NCBI GenBank assembly: GCA_000381625.1
Contig: KB906767.1
Coordinates: 6,409,672-6,473,671 of the forward strand
Direction of reading: 5' to 3'
DNA from: Bryobacterales bacterium KBS 96
GTDB lineage: Bacteria > Acidobacteriota > Terriglobia > Bryobacterales > Bryobacteraceae
Length of the DNA stretch: 64,000 nt
Positions 34,024 to 43,086 of this stretch are shown here, piece after piece. A program made the position numbers and the translations under genes. Under the pieces are notes generated by a model. It worked only from the letters and a program-made list of their open reading frames with translations, searched no databases and was not told the origin of the DNA. Position 1 is the stretch's first letter. Every line of letters starts with the position of its first letter.

Positions 34024-34277
34024 AGACATTCGAACGGGTGTGCAGGCGATCGCGATCACAATCTTCGCGCCCGTCGCCGGCCAACGTAATGAACCACCTC
34101 AAAACCGCTCCTCTTATGGCCGGACGGTTTGCGTAGCGTTACGCTCGGGTTTCCCTGGCCTCGCCTGGCTTCCGGCGAATTGATCGCTTTCGTGTCGCGC
34201 ACCAAGTTAAGGTTGCGGATGGGGCGCTTCTCACGGTAAAGTGTGAGATGGAACGTTCGTTGTTCCATCCCGCTCGC

Positions 34278-34352
34278 GTCCCCATCGTCTAGCCCGGCCT
34301 AGGACACCGCCCTTTCACGGCGATAACAGGGGTTCGAATCCCCTTGGGGACG
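34278..34352 (+). tRNA. tRNA-Glu (anticodon TTC)
   Basis: The 7-bp acceptor GTCCCCA/TGGGGAC, anticodon loop CTTTCAC with TTC, T arm AGGGG-TTCGAAT-CCCCT and an encoded CCA (34353-34355) are all visible, and the body closely matches E. coli tRNA-Glu. The D loop is two bases longer than in E. coli. The 27-43 pair of the anticodon stem is C-A rather than C-G. A possible promoter lies upstream: TTGCGG at 34213-34218, an 18-nt gap, then TAAAGT at 34237-34242 (weak match). Confidence 0.95.
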
Positions 34353-34449
34353 CCAAACCGTCGCAAATCAAAGTGAGCCCATACCTGCGCCGGGCACCAT
34401 AACTGCTCTCTCCAAATCTTCTCAGTCTGTATTTTCCGGAAATGTATGG

Positions 34450-34523
34450 TGGGCGCGACAGGACTCGAACCTGTGACCTCCTGCGTGTGAAGCAGGCGCT
34501 CTAACCAACTGAGCTACGCGCCC
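34450..34523 (-). tRNA. tRNA-Val (anticodon CAC)
   Basis: On the minus strand the cloverleaf is complete: acceptor GGGCGCG/CGCGCCC, D arm GCTCAGTTGGTTAGAGC, anticodon stem CCTGC/GCAGG with loop TTCACAC (anticodon CAC, reading GTG), T arm ACAGG-TTCGAGT-CCTGT, and an encoded CCA (34447-34449). It converges with tRNA-Glu across about 95 bp, in which no gene was seen. Confidence 0.95.
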
Positions 34524-34567
34524 GGAAGCGGCTGGAGTTTCTATTATAACCGGGCAATGACGTAAGG

Positions 34568-35566
34568 CTAACTGGCCCGCTCCGTCACTAGTTCCACGAC
34601 GGCCTGGAGCGCTCGTTGCGCTGGGCTTTCTGGGAATGTGGCAATCAGCGCGCGCGCCTTGGACGTGAACGCATGAGCTCGCTCGTAAGCGCGGGGAACC
34701 GTGCGATGCTGCTCCAGAATCTGGAGTACGCGCATGAATGGCGCCTGCTCGTAATTGCCGTCGTTAATGACAGTTTCGACGATCTGGCGCTCTTCCGGAG
34801 TCGCTCGTTCAAGTGCGTAAATCATCGGCAGCGTGACCTTGCCTTCTCGCAGATCGTTGCCGGCGGGCTTGCCCAAAATCTTTTCGGTGGAAGTGAAATC
34901 GAGAATATCGTCCACAAGCTGAAACGCCATGCCGAGATTCCAGGCGAAGTCGCTGAGTTTTGCCTCGACCGCATCGTCCGCGCCCGCCGCTGCCGCTCCA
35001 AGCCGGGCACACGCTGAAAACAGGCAAGCTGTCTTGCGGTCCACGAGCTCCATGTAATCGGCTTCGGAGATGTCGAGCCGCCGTAGGCGCTCCAACTGCA
35101 ATAGTTCTCCTTCGACCATCATCTGCGTGAGAGAAATCAGGGTATCGAGAATATGAAAATTGCGCTCACGCAGGGCGAGTTGAAACGCCTGCATGTAGAG
35201 CCAGTCGCCCGCGAGCACCGACGTATGATTGCCCCACACGACGTTAATGGAGGGCCGGCCACGGCGTGTGCGGGCCACGTCGATGACATCATCATGCACC
35301 AGGGTGGCCGTATGGATCATTTCGACCACCGCAGCCAGCCGGCGGGCGGTGTCGGTGGCCGGGCCGAACAGACGCGTGGTCAACAGAAGCAGAACTGGGC
35401 GCAGACGCTTGCCGCCGCCAGCCTGCAGATATTGATTGATAGTTGTGATGGCTTCGACAGAGGCGACTGACTCCACTCCGATCTCTCGCTCGACAAGCGC
35501 GAGATCGGACTGAACAAGTTCAGAAATTTCGTGGCCGAGGACTGACTGACGAAGTTTGGAGAGCAT
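34568..35566 (-). CDS. long-chain trans-polyprenyl diphosphate synthase
   Basis: The 332-aa isoprenoid synthase has both Asp-rich motifs, DDVID (first, in LVHDDVIDVARTRRG) and DDILD (second, in FQLVDDILDFT), plus the GGGKRLRP substrate-binding entry. It builds the side chain of menaquinone or ubiquinone by repeated addition of isopentenyl diphosphate. Chain length cannot be read with confidence. The start at 35566 is preceded by ACGGG; the reading to 35728 overlaps tatD and is not family-like. It is the last gene of the larC-metG-tatD operon, 19 bp after tatD. Confidence 0.93.
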   Translation of the reverse strand: MLSKLRQSVLGHEISELVQSDLALVEREIGVESVASVEAITTINQYLQAGGGKRLRPVLLLLTTRLFGPATDTARRLAAVVEMIHTATLVHDDVIDVARTRRGRPSINVVWGNHTSVLAGDWLYMQAFQLALRERNFHILDTLISLTQMMVEGELLQLERLRRLDISEADYMELVDRKTACLFSACARLGAAAAGADDAVEAKLSDFAWNLGMAFQLVDDILDFTSTEKILGKPAGNDLREGKVTLPMIYALERATPEERQIVETVINDGNYEQAPFMRVLQILEQHRTVPRAYERAHAFTSKARALIATFPESPAQRALQAVVELVTERAS

Positions 35567-35585
35567 TCCCGTTGAAACCCTTGAC

Positions 35586-36422
35586 CTAAACCCCTTCAGT
35601 GTAGCTTGCAGATTCGCGTTTTGAATTCGCGGGCGGCAATTCCTCTGGCAACAGTCCAAAGATCCGTTCGAAATTCGACGTTGTCCGCGCCGCGAGTTCT
35701 TCGAGCGAAACGCCGCGAACGCCTGCAATCACGCGTGCAGTGTGCGTAACGTAGGAAGGCTCGTTGCGTTTTCCCCGATGCGGGACAGGGGCCAAGTACG
35801 GAGCGTCCGTTTCAATCAGCATGCGATCGACTGGCGTGATACGCGCCGCTTCGCGAACTTCCGCCGCTTTCGGAAAAGTCGTCACTCCTCCAAAACTGAG
35901 GAAGAAACCGAGATCCAGACATTCGCGCGCCTGTTCCGAATTACCCGTGAAGCAATGCAGCACGCACGGCAGCCTAACGGGAGCCCACACCGTTCGTAGA
36001 ATGGCAAGCGTATCGTCCCAGGCGTCGCGCGTATGAATTACTACCGGCATTCGCTGTTCGGCCGCCAGTTCAAGCTGCTCGCGAAAAACAGGAAGTTGCG
36101 TATCCTTCGGAACGCCCCAGTGATAATCGAGCCCAATTTCACCCACGGCCTTAACTTTGGGATGCCGCAGGAGTGAGCGGAGATTCTCGAACGTGTTCAA
36201 ATTTGATTTTTGCGCATCGTTCGGATGAATGCCTACTGTCGCAAATACGAACGAATAGGCATCGGCAAGACGAACCGCTACTTCGAGATCGGGTGGCCCG
36301 TCGCCCGTTCCAATGGAAAGCATGTATTTCAGTCCCGCTTCCCGTGCGCGGGCGATCACCGCGTCGCGGTCTGCGGAGAACTGCTGGTCATCAAGGTGAC
36401 AGTGCGAATCGACAAATTCCAA
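35586..36422 (-). CDS. tatD: TatD-family metal-dependent deoxyribonuclease/hydrolase
   Basis: The 278-aa TIM-barrel metallohydrolase shows its metal ligands in order: HCH in MEFVDSHCHLDD, Glu in VGEIGLDYHW, His in VVIHTRDAWDD, His in VLHCFTG and Asp in IETDAPYLAP. TatD proteins act as magnesium-dependent 3'-5' exonucleases in DNA repair, and some as D-aminoacyl-tRNA-type hydrolases. It lies 9 bp downstream of metG on the same strand, a widely conserved pairing. Length is normal. Confidence 0.93.
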   Translation of the reverse strand: MEFVDSHCHLDDQQFSADRDAVIARAREAGLKYMLSIGTGDGPPDLEVAVRLADAYSFVFATVGIHPNDAQKSNLNTFENLRSLLRHPKVKAVGEIGLDYHWGVPKDTQLPVFREQLELAAEQRMPVVIHTRDAWDDTLAILRTVWAPVRLPCVLHCFTGNSEQARECLDLGFFLSFGGVTTFPKAAEVREAARITPVDRMLIETDAPYLAPVPHRGKRNEPSYVTHTARVIAGVRGVSLEELAARTTSNFERIFGLLPEELPPANSKRESASYTEGV

Positions 36423-36431
36423 ACGGGCAAC

Positions 36432-38405
36432 CTATTTGAGACGCGCGCCTACGGGGATGTCTTCCCTGAAGCCGGCAAGAACCGGGAGTCCACCGTCGAT
36501 GCTGGCTGCGACGATCATTCCCTGCGATGTGAGGCCGCGCAATTTCCGCGGTTGAAGGTTCGCGACAATCACGACCTTGCGTCCAATCAACTGCTCCGGT
36601 TTGTAGGCGAGAGCGATTCCGGCGACAATGGTGCGCGGCTCCGGTTCGCCGATATCGACTTTGAGATGCAGCAGTTTATCCGCGCCCTTTACGGGCTCGG
36701 CGGATTTCACTTCGCCGACGCGCAGGTCGACCTTAGCGAAATCGTCAATTGAAATCAGCTCCGATTGCTCACTCGCTTTGTCGCCGGGCGGCGGCTCCGG
36801 CTTTTTGCCCATTAATGCGTTCTGCCGGTCTATCTCAACGATTTCGAGTTCCTGCATCTTTTGGATGGCTGGCTTGGAGTCGATACGCGGAAACACAGCC
36901 TGCACCTTTCCAACCGCCTGTCCGGGCGTCAGTTTGCCCCAAACGAGCACATCCGCGCTAACCAAATCGAGAGGTGTGTCCATGCCCAGTTGCGTCCAGA
37001 TTTTCACCATGGACGTGGGCATGACGGGATAGAGCCAGCCACAGATCAGCCGCAGACTTTCAGCAGATGTGTACAGAGTTTCGGAAAGCTTACTCTCGGC
37101 CTCCGGATCGGCCGCGCGCGCTTTCACCAATTTCCAGGGAGCATGCTCCACGATGAATTTATCGATTTGCGATATAAATGCGAGCACCGCCTCAATGCCG
37201 CGCGTGAAATCGAATTCATCGAAATGACCGTTTACCAGATCGGTCGTTCGGGCGGCGCTTGCCGCAATGTCCGGGTCGCCCGCCGAAGCGGGAATTTTGC
37301 CGTCGCAATACTGATGAATCATCGTCAGCGTGCGGCTGGCAAGATTCCCGATACCATTCGCCAGGTCGGCGTTATAGCGATCGATTAGCGCATCGTAACT
37401 GAAATTCCCATCCTGCCCGAAAGGAATTTCACGCCACAGGAAATATCGCAGCGCATCGGAACCCGCAAGCTCATCGCCCGCGCCCATCACCTGCGCAATG
37501 GGCCCAGGCCGCACCACATTGCCGCGCGATTTGCTCATCTTGCTTTCCTGAACGAGAATCCAGCCAGTCGCAAAAACGCGCTTGGGCAGCGGCAATTCAC
37601 CCGCTATTAGAAACGCCGGCCAGTAGATCGCGTGGAACCGCAAAATATCTTTTCCGATGAGGTGCAGATCGGCGGGCCAGAGATTCGTTCCTTGCACCGC
37701 GCTCATGTAAGAGATCAGCGCGTCGAACCAGACGTAAAAAACATGCTTGCCTTCCACCGGCGCCGGGATGCCCCAGTTAATCGTGGTTCGCGTGATCGAA
37801 ATATCCTTCAAGCCCTTTTTCACGAAGCCGATCAGTTCGTTGCGGCGCGTGTCCGGCTGTATGAACTTTGGCTCACGCTCATACAGAGAGAGAAGCTTGT
37901 CTTGAAATGCCGAGAGCTTAAAGAAGTAATTCTCTTCGGTGACGGTTTCAGTCAGGCGTCCGCAATCCGGACAAGGATCGCCCGGCTTGGCATCGGTTAC
38001 GTACAGCTCGTCGAAAAAGCAGTATTGGCCGGTATAGGAGCCTGTGTAGATATATCCGTTCTTTTCGCAGCGCTCGAACAGGTCGCGGACAACCGCGAAG
38101 TGCTTCGGATCGGAAGTCCGGATGAAACGATCGTAGGAGATTCCGAGCGTTTGCCACTGGCGCACGAATTCATTCGCGATCGTGGTGGCGTATTCCGCCG
38201 GCGTTTTGCCGATCGCCTTTGCGGCGCGTTCGACTTTCTGGCCGTGTTCATCGGAGCCGGTTGTCAGCACAACGGGGTCGTAGCCCTGCTGTTTCTTGTG
38301 CCGCTTAATCAGGTCCGCGCTAAACGTGCAATAAGCCGTGCCGATATGCGGCGCAGCATTCACGTAATAAATCGGCGTTGTCAGGTAATACTTGCCTTTG
38401 CTCAT
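36432..38405 (-). CDS. metG: methionyl-tRNA synthetase with C-terminal tRNA-binding domain
   Basis: The 657-aa class I synthetase has HIGH-type TPIYYVNAAPHIGTAYCT near the N-terminus and the KMSKS loop as ESKMSKSRGNVV. The knuckle has CPDCG but its other half lacks one of the usual cysteines (YCFFDELY), so it may bind no zinc there. The C-terminal 110 residues (IDDFAKVDLRVGEV to the end) form the EMAP/Trbp111-type tRNA-binding domain that dimerises bacterial MetRS. It charges initiator and elongator tRNA-Met. It sits 7 bp downstream of larC. Confidence 0.97.
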   Translation of the reverse strand: MSKGKYYLTTPIYYVNAAPHIGTAYCTFSADLIKRHKKQQGYDPVVLTTGSDEHGQKVERAAKAIGKTPAEYATTIANEFVRQWQTLGISYDRFIRTSDPKHFAVVRDLFERCEKNGYIYTGSYTGQYCFFDELYVTDAKPGDPCPDCGRLTETVTEENYFFKLSAFQDKLLSLYEREPKFIQPDTRRNELIGFVKKGLKDISITRTTINWGIPAPVEGKHVFYVWFDALISYMSAVQGTNLWPADLHLIGKDILRFHAIYWPAFLIAGELPLPKRVFATGWILVQESKMSKSRGNVVRPGPIAQVMGAGDELAGSDALRYFLWREIPFGQDGNFSYDALIDRYNADLANGIGNLASRTLTMIHQYCDGKIPASAGDPDIAASAARTTDLVNGHFDEFDFTRGIEAVLAFISQIDKFIVEHAPWKLVKARAADPEAESKLSETLYTSAESLRLICGWLYPVMPTSMVKIWTQLGMDTPLDLVSADVLVWGKLTPGQAVGKVQAVFPRIDSKPAIQKMQELEIVEIDRQNALMGKKPEPPPGDKASEQSELISIDDFAKVDLRVGEVKSAEPVKGADKLLHLKVDIGEPEPRTIVAGIALAYKPEQLIGRKVVIVANLQPRKLRGLTSQGMIVAASIDGGLPVLAGFREDIPVGARLK

Positions 38406-38412
38406 TGGCAGA

Positions 38413-39573
38413 CTAGGAATGGATGCCTTTCAAGAAACTCATACTAGCTTCGGCGATAACGGCGCGCAGCGGGGCGTTCTTCTCAATCGCGAGGCGGCGG
38501 CAATCTTCATATTCCGGAGCAAACGATCCATTCTCGGAATGCTTCACGCGCACGGTTCCGTACGAAGTGGGGACTTCCGAAAAGGACCGCTGTTGAACGC
38601 GGCGCTCGGCCGAATAAATCCGCATTCCCAATGTGGACGTCTCGCGAAATAAGACTGCCGCTAACGTGTCGGTCAACTCCGGAACTGCGATCACCGTCAG
38701 TTTCGCCGCCGGCCGGTTCTTTTTCATGAACACGGGTTCAAGCGTCACATCCAGAGCCCCCGCTTCGAATAATCGCTCCATCGCGTAGCCCAGAACTTGC
38801 GGTGTGGAATCGTCAATGTTCGCCTCGAGCACCGAGACTGTCGTCGATTCGGATGCCTGTGTCCGATCGCCGATCAGCACTCGGAGGAGGTTCGCCTGCA
38901 TAGGAAACTCCTTATCTCCGGCCCCGAAGCCCTGCGCGCGAACCGTCATCGGAGGGGGGGCGCCAAACCCGCGGGACAGAGTGGCCAGCAGCGCCGCTCC
39001 GGTCGGCGTGGTCAGCTCGGTTTCGGGGCCGGCGGCGTAAATCGGTATTTGGCGAAGGAGTTCCGCAGTAGCGGGCGCCGGAACGGGGAGCAGTCCGTGC
39101 TCGGTATTCACTGTGCCGCTGCCGACATTGATGCGCGAAGCATAAACTTCGCCGACTTCAAGTGAATCGAGCGCGACACATGCGCCGAGGATGTCGCAAA
39201 TAGAATCGACGGCGCCCACTTCATGGAAGTGAACCTTTTCAATGGGAATATCGTGCGATTTTGCTTCCGCTTCGCCCAGCTTCCGAAACACTGCCAGCGC
39301 ATTTTGCTTGGCTCGCTCGCTTGCCTCGCCGGCCTGAATGATCTTCTCAATATGCGGCAGATGACGGTGCGCCTTCTGCTCGCCTCCTTCCACGTGGAAT
39401 TTGGACGCTCCCATCCCTTTTCGCTTTGTTTTTTCGAGGCGAAATGCTGCGTCAAGATTCAAGCTCCGGAGCGAAGCTTCAAGCGTGGCCCAGTCGGCGC
39501 CCGCATCGCACAGAGCGCCGACCGTCATATCGCCACTGATACCCGAAAACGCATCAAAGTAACAAATTGTCAT
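38413..39573 (-). CDS. larC: LarC-family nickel-pincer cofactor biosynthesis protein
   Basis: The 386-aa protein matches LarC: DAFSGISGDMTVGALCDAG start, HFHEVGAVDSICDI metal-site segment, VPAPATAELLRQIP, and the C-terminal DDSTPQVLGYAMERL half. LarC inserts nickel into the pincer nucleotide cofactor used by lactate racemase-type enzymes. In Lactobacillus plantarum it is made through a ribosomal frameshift; here N- and C-terminal halves are one uninterrupted frame. LarB, LarE and LarA are not in the window, so the racemase partner is elsewhere. It is the first gene of a four-gene operon; the 262 bp upstream (39574-39835) show nothing recognisable. Confidence 0.9.
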   Translation of the reverse strand: MTICYFDAFSGISGDMTVGALCDAGADWATLEASLRSLNLDAAFRLEKTKRKGMGASKFHVEGGEQKAHRHLPHIEKIIQAGEASERAKQNALAVFRKLGEAEAKSHDIPIEKVHFHEVGAVDSICDILGACVALDSLEVGEVYASRINVGSGTVNTEHGLLPVPAPATAELLRQIPIYAAGPETELTTPTGAALLATLSRGFGAPPPMTVRAQGFGAGDKEFPMQANLLRVLIGDRTQASESTTVSVLEANIDDSTPQVLGYAMERLFEAGALDVTLEPVFMKKNRPAAKLTVIAVPELTDTLAAVLFRETSTLGMRIYSAERRVQQRSFSEVPTSYGTVRVKHSENGSFAPEYEDCRRLAIEKNAPLRAVIAEASMSFLKGIHS

Positions 39574-39835
39574 GGAGCCAACTCGAGGAGTGCGGCCGCG
39601 CAGGAAAACTGCGAAGCTTCTTCTATCTTACAAGTCACGCCCAAATGCAGCCGTCAAGCGTAACAGGCGCTAATGAAACAGGCACTTGTAATGAAGGGGT
39701 GCGGGCGCTTGGGGTTTCGGGTATTGAAATAAGCGCCCGCGGTCGTTACGGGGATGTACTTATCTAACGATGGTCGCCATCCGAAGGTTACTCGTCTCGA
39801 AAATAATTTTTAAGCCGGGCATCCCCCATGGAAAG

Positions 39836-40789
39836 CTATTCGAATATCCCCTCAAACAGCACCGAACTGAGATAACGCTCGCCAGCATCCGGAAGCACGA
39901 CGACGATGTTCTTTCGCTTCATTTCCGGCTCTTTCGCCACGCGGACGGCGGCGGCCACGGCGGCGCCGCACGAAATGCCGCAAAGCAGGCCTTCTTCTTT
40001 CGCAAGCCGGCGAGCCATCTCGATCGATTCCTCGTTTGTAACCTGCTCCACACGGTCGATGACGGAAAGGTCGAGAACGTCGGGGATGAAGCCCGCGCCG
40101 AGACCCTGAATCTTATGGGGTCCGGGCCTGAGTTCTTCGCCGTTCAGCGCCTGGGTGATGACCGCGCTCGCGGTCGGCTCCACCGCAATGCTGATCATCG
40201 GGTAGTTCTTTTCGTTTTTGATGAAGCGCGAAACGCCGGTGATGGTGCCGCCGGTGCCGACTCCGCTGACCAGGACGTCAGGCTGACCATCTGTGTCGTC
40301 CCAGATCTCCGGCCCAGTCGTTTCGAAGTGAATACGCGGGTTTGCCGGATTCTTGAACTGCTGCGGCATGAAATAGCGTTCCGGATCGGAAGCCACAATT
40401 TCTTCGGCTTTCGCGATTGCCCCCTTCATGCCCTTTGAGCCCTCAATCAGAATCAATCGGGCTCCAAACGCGCTCAACACTTTGCGCCGCTCAATCGACA
40501 TCGTGTCGGGCATTGTCAGAGTAATGGGATAGCCCCGCGCTGCGGCGACAAACGCCAGCGCGATCCCGGTGTTGCCGCTTGTCGGCTCGACAATCTCCTT
40601 GCCCGGCCTCAGTAGGCCGCGTTCCTCCGCGTCCCAAACCATCGAAGCGCCAATGCGGCACTTCACCGAGAACGCCGGGTTACGGCCCTCGACTTTAGCC
40701 AGGACGGTCCCATGGGCGCCATCCACAACTCGATTCAATTTCACCAGCGGCGTGTGGCCGATGCTGAAAGAATTGTCCTGATATGTCAC
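39836..40789 (-). CDS. cysK: cysteine synthase A (O-acetylserine sulfhydrylase)
   Basis: The 317-aa PLP enzyme carries the CysK signature [14 protein letters not shown] with the PLP Lys, [15 protein letters not shown] for substrate binding and [14 protein letters not shown] for the phosphate. It converts O-acetylserine and sulfide to cysteine. The start is the GTG at 40789, preceded by AGAGG at 8-nt spacing; the longer frame runs through the Rrf2 gene and is rejected. The C-terminus ends in FEGIFE rather than the long tail seen in some CysM. It lies 10 bp after the Rrf2 regulator, so co-transcription and a CymR-type control by cysteine supply are likely. Confidence 0.95.
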   Translation of the reverse strand: MTYQDNSFSIGHTPLVKLNRVVDGAHGTVLAKVEGRNPAFSVKCRIGASMVWDAEERGLLRPGKEIVEPTSGNTGIALAFVAAARGYPITLTMPDTMSIERRKVLSAFGARLILIEGSKGMKGAIAKAEEIVASDPERYFMPQQFKNPANPRIHFETTGPEIWDDTDGQPDVLVSGVGTGGTITGVSRFIKNEKNYPMISIAVEPTASAVITQALNGEELRPGPHKIQGLGAGFIPDVLDLSVIDRVEQVTNEESIEMARRLAKEEGLLCGISCGAAVAAAVRVAKEPEMKRKNIVVVLPDAGERYLSSVLFEGIFE

Positions 40790-40799
40790 GCAAATACCT

Positions 40800-41243
40800 C
40801 TATATCTCCCAATTTGGGATGTAGTGTGTTTGTTTCTCTTTCCAGGAACGCGCCATATCGCCAAACGAGGTTTGGTCGAGGACGTCGGAAATCGCCTGAT
40901 CGACGCGCCGCCAGACATCTCCAAACGGATCAGCGATTTTCGAATTGCGGGGATGGCCCTTCACATTCTCGACCGCGCGCAATACTTCGCCGACGGTGAT
41001 AGAATCCGGCGATTTTGCAAGCAGATAGCCTCCTTCCGCGCCGCGCCGGGAGTCGACAAATCCGCTTTGCTTCAAGCCGGCCAGAATAAGTTCGAGAAAC
41101 TTCTGCGGGATCTTCTGGCGGGCGGCAATATCCGCGATCTTCACCGGCGGCATCGCCGGAGAGCCTGGCGGCAGACCCAAGTACTGCACTGCAAGGTCAA
41201 AGACCGCTTTCAGCGCGTACTCGCTCTTTACGGAGATGTTCAT
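40800..41243 (-). CDS. Rrf2-family transcriptional regulator (CymR-like)
   Basis: The 147-aa winged-helix protein starts with [20 protein letters not shown] and has [20 protein letters not shown], the DNA-binding part, then [20 protein letters not shown]. No cysteines of the IscR cluster site (about residues 90-106) are present, so it is unlikely to bind [Fe-S]. It resembles CymR of Bacillus, which controls sulfur and cysteine genes and is itself regulated by CysK. It is followed 10 bp later by cysK. The divergent 227-bp gap to the aldehyde dehydrogenase probably holds the promoter and operator, but no box was assigned. Confidence 0.9.
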   Translation of the reverse strand: MNISVKSEYALKAVFDLAVQYLGLPPGSPAMPPVKIADIAARQKIPQKFLELILAGLKQSGFVDSRRGAEGGYLLAKSPDSITVGEVLRAVENVKGHPRNSKIADPFGDVWRRVDQAISDVLDQTSFGDMARSWKEKQTHYIPNWEI

Positions 41244-41470
41244 TGTTTCTGCCAGATAAGATTGTAAACCCTGAACTTGATGGACAAAGCGAATTTGGCA
41301 GGACCCGCCGCGAAGTCGAGAGGAATGCCTTCAGGCTTTCCGCGGATCGGTTGAAACTCTGCTGCCCGCGATTATCTCCTCTCTTCACTACGAACCGCTG
41401 TCCGGGAATTGGAATATGATGGCCTGGAACGCGGCACACAGTTACGAACCCAAGAGAACAGAGGAGAACC

Positions 41471-42949
41471 ATGGCAACTGCGATTTCCCCAACCGAATCC
41501 AAAACTACGATTCAGCAGACAAAGCTTTTGATCGACAACCGATGGGTCGATAGCGTATCCGGCAAGAAGTTCGACACCATTAATCCTGCCACGGGAGACG
41601 TTCTCGCGCAGGTGGCCGAAGCGGATGCAGCCGATGTGGACCTTGCCGTGAAGGCAGCCCGCAAGGCGTTTCATTCGAAAAGTCCCTGGCGGCGGATGTC
41701 GGCTTCGGAGCGCGGCAAGCTGATCGCGAGGCTCGCCGATCTCATTGAAAAGCATGCCGACGATCTTGCGACGCTCGAATCGCTCGACAACGGCAAACCA
41801 CGCCATGTGGCGCTCGCCGCGGACGTGGCGTTGACCATCGCTTGCTACCGCTATTACGCCGGATGGGCCGACAAGATTCAGGGCAAAACGATTCCGATCA
41901 ACGGCGATTACTTCTGCTACACGCGCCACGAGCCGGTAGGCGTGGTCGGGCAGATTATCCCCTGGAATTTTCCGCTGCTGATGCAGGCGTGGAAAATGGG
42001 GCCTGCGCTGGCCGCCGGCAACACAGTGATCCTAAAAGCGGCGGAACAGACGCCGTTGACCGCCCTTCGCATCGGCGAGTTGATTCTGGAAGCCGGCTTC
42101 CCGGAAGGTGTCGTGAACATCCTCGCCGGATACGGACCCACTGCCGGGCAGGCGCTGGCGCGGCACATGGACGTCGACAAAATTGCGTTTACTGGTTCCA
42201 CGGAGGTGGGACATCTCATCATGCAAGCCTCGGCGGAAACGAATCTGAAGCGCGTCACGCTCGAACTTGGCGGCAAAAGTCCGAACATCGTCTTCGCCGA
42301 TGCCGACATGGAACAGGCCGTCGAAGGATCGCACTTTGCTCTTTTCTTTAACCAGGGGCAATGCTGTTGTGCCGGCTCGCGAGTCTACGTGGAAGAGAAG
42401 ATCTACGACGAATTCGTCGAGCGTAGCGTGGATCGCGCGAAACGCCGTAAAGTTGGCAATCCGCTGGAAGCCTCGACGGAACAGGGACCGCAAGTGGACG
42501 ACGCGCAATTCGATAAGGTGATGAGCTATGTCGATGCCGGCAAACGAGAAGGCGCGAGCTTGCTATGTGGCGGCGAACGCGTGGGAGACCGCGGCTATTT
42601 TGTCGCGCCCACGGTCTTTGCCGACGTGCAAGACGAAATGAAAATCGCTCAGGAAGAGATTTTCGGCCCCGTGATGAGCATCCTGAAATTCAAAGATACC
42701 GACGAACTGGTCGAGCGCGCGAACAAGAGCATGTACGGTCTGGCAGCCGCCGTCTGGACGCGCGATATCACCAAGGCGCATCAGATTGCGAACAACGTGC
42801 GCGCCGGCACGGTGTGGGTGAACTGCTATGACGTGTTCGACGCCGGCGCGCCTTTTGGTGGATTCAAGCAGTCGGGCATCGGCCGCGAATTGGGCGAGTA
42901 CGGCCTCCAACAATACTGCGAGATCAAAACCGTGACGGTAAAGCTGTAA
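41471..42949 (+). CDS. NAD(P)-dependent aldehyde dehydrogenase (ALDH1/2-like)
   Basis: The 492-aa enzyme has the ALDH features: [13 protein letters not shown] for cofactor binding, [16 protein letters not shown] with the general-base Glu, and the catalytic Cys299 in [12 protein letters not shown] (the second of three Cys in a row). [14 protein letters not shown] near the C-terminus fits retinal/betaine-type dehydrogenases. It oxidises an aldehyde to the acid in the cytoplasm; the substrate is not clear. A good ribosome site (GAGGAG) precedes the ATG. It is followed by two strong hairpins before the convergent next gene. Confidence 0.94.
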   Translation: MATAISPTESKTTIQQTKLLIDNRWVDSVSGKKFDTINPATGDVLAQVAEADAADVDLAVKAARKAFHSKSPWRRMSASERGKLIARLADLIEKHADDLATLESLDNGKPRHVALAADVALTIACYRYYAGWADKIQGKTIPINGDYFCYTRHEPVGVVGQIIPWNFPLLMQAWKMGPALAAGNTVILKAAEQTPLTALRIGELILEAGFPEGVVNILAGYGPTAGQALARHMDVDKIAFTGSTEVGHLIMQASAETNLKRVTLELGGKSPNIVFADADMEQAVEGSHFALFFNQGQCCCAGSRVYVEEKIYDEFVERSVDRAKRRKVGNPLEASTEQGPQVDDAQFDKVMSYVDAGKREGASLLCGGERVGDRGYFVAPTVFADVQDEMKIAQEEIFGPVMSILKFKDTDELVERANKSMYGLAAAVWTRDITKAHQIANNVRAGTVWVNCYDVFDAGAPFGGFKQSGIGRELGEYGLQQYCEIKTVTVKL

Positions 42950-42969
42950 TCGCCGCGTGCAGGCGAGGA

Positions 42970-43001
42970 GTTGCTCATGAGCGCACGCGCTCATGAGCAA
43001 C
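42970..43001. repeat. near-perfect 15-bp inverted repeat with 2-nt spacer
   Basis: The arms GTTGCTCATGAGCGC and GCGCTCATGAGCAAC are exact reverse complements, separated by AC. It lies 20 bp after the aldehyde dehydrogenase stop. There is no T-run, so it is a very stable hairpin or a protein-binding palindrome rather than a classic terminator. Confidence 0.85.
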
Positions 43002-43043
43002 AGCAAAATGTTCATTGGCCTGCACCGAACCCCGACCGTGAGG

Positions 43044-43086
43044 GAGAGGACGCCTTTGATCGAGCACACGGCGTCCTCTCTTTCTT
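43044..43086 (+). terminator. rho-independent-type terminator after the aldehyde dehydrogenase
   Basis: An 11-bp stem, GAGAGGACGCC at 43044-43054 pairing with GGCGTCCTCTC at 43070-43080, encloses a 15-nt loop and is followed by TTTCTT. It would end the plus-strand transcript just before the convergent isomerase gene. Confidence 0.6.

Noticed and set aside
34056-34268. 70-codon minus-strand frame before tRNA-Glu
   Set aside because: Arg-rich chance frame that contains the tRNA promoter and hairpin region; no ribosome site or family match.
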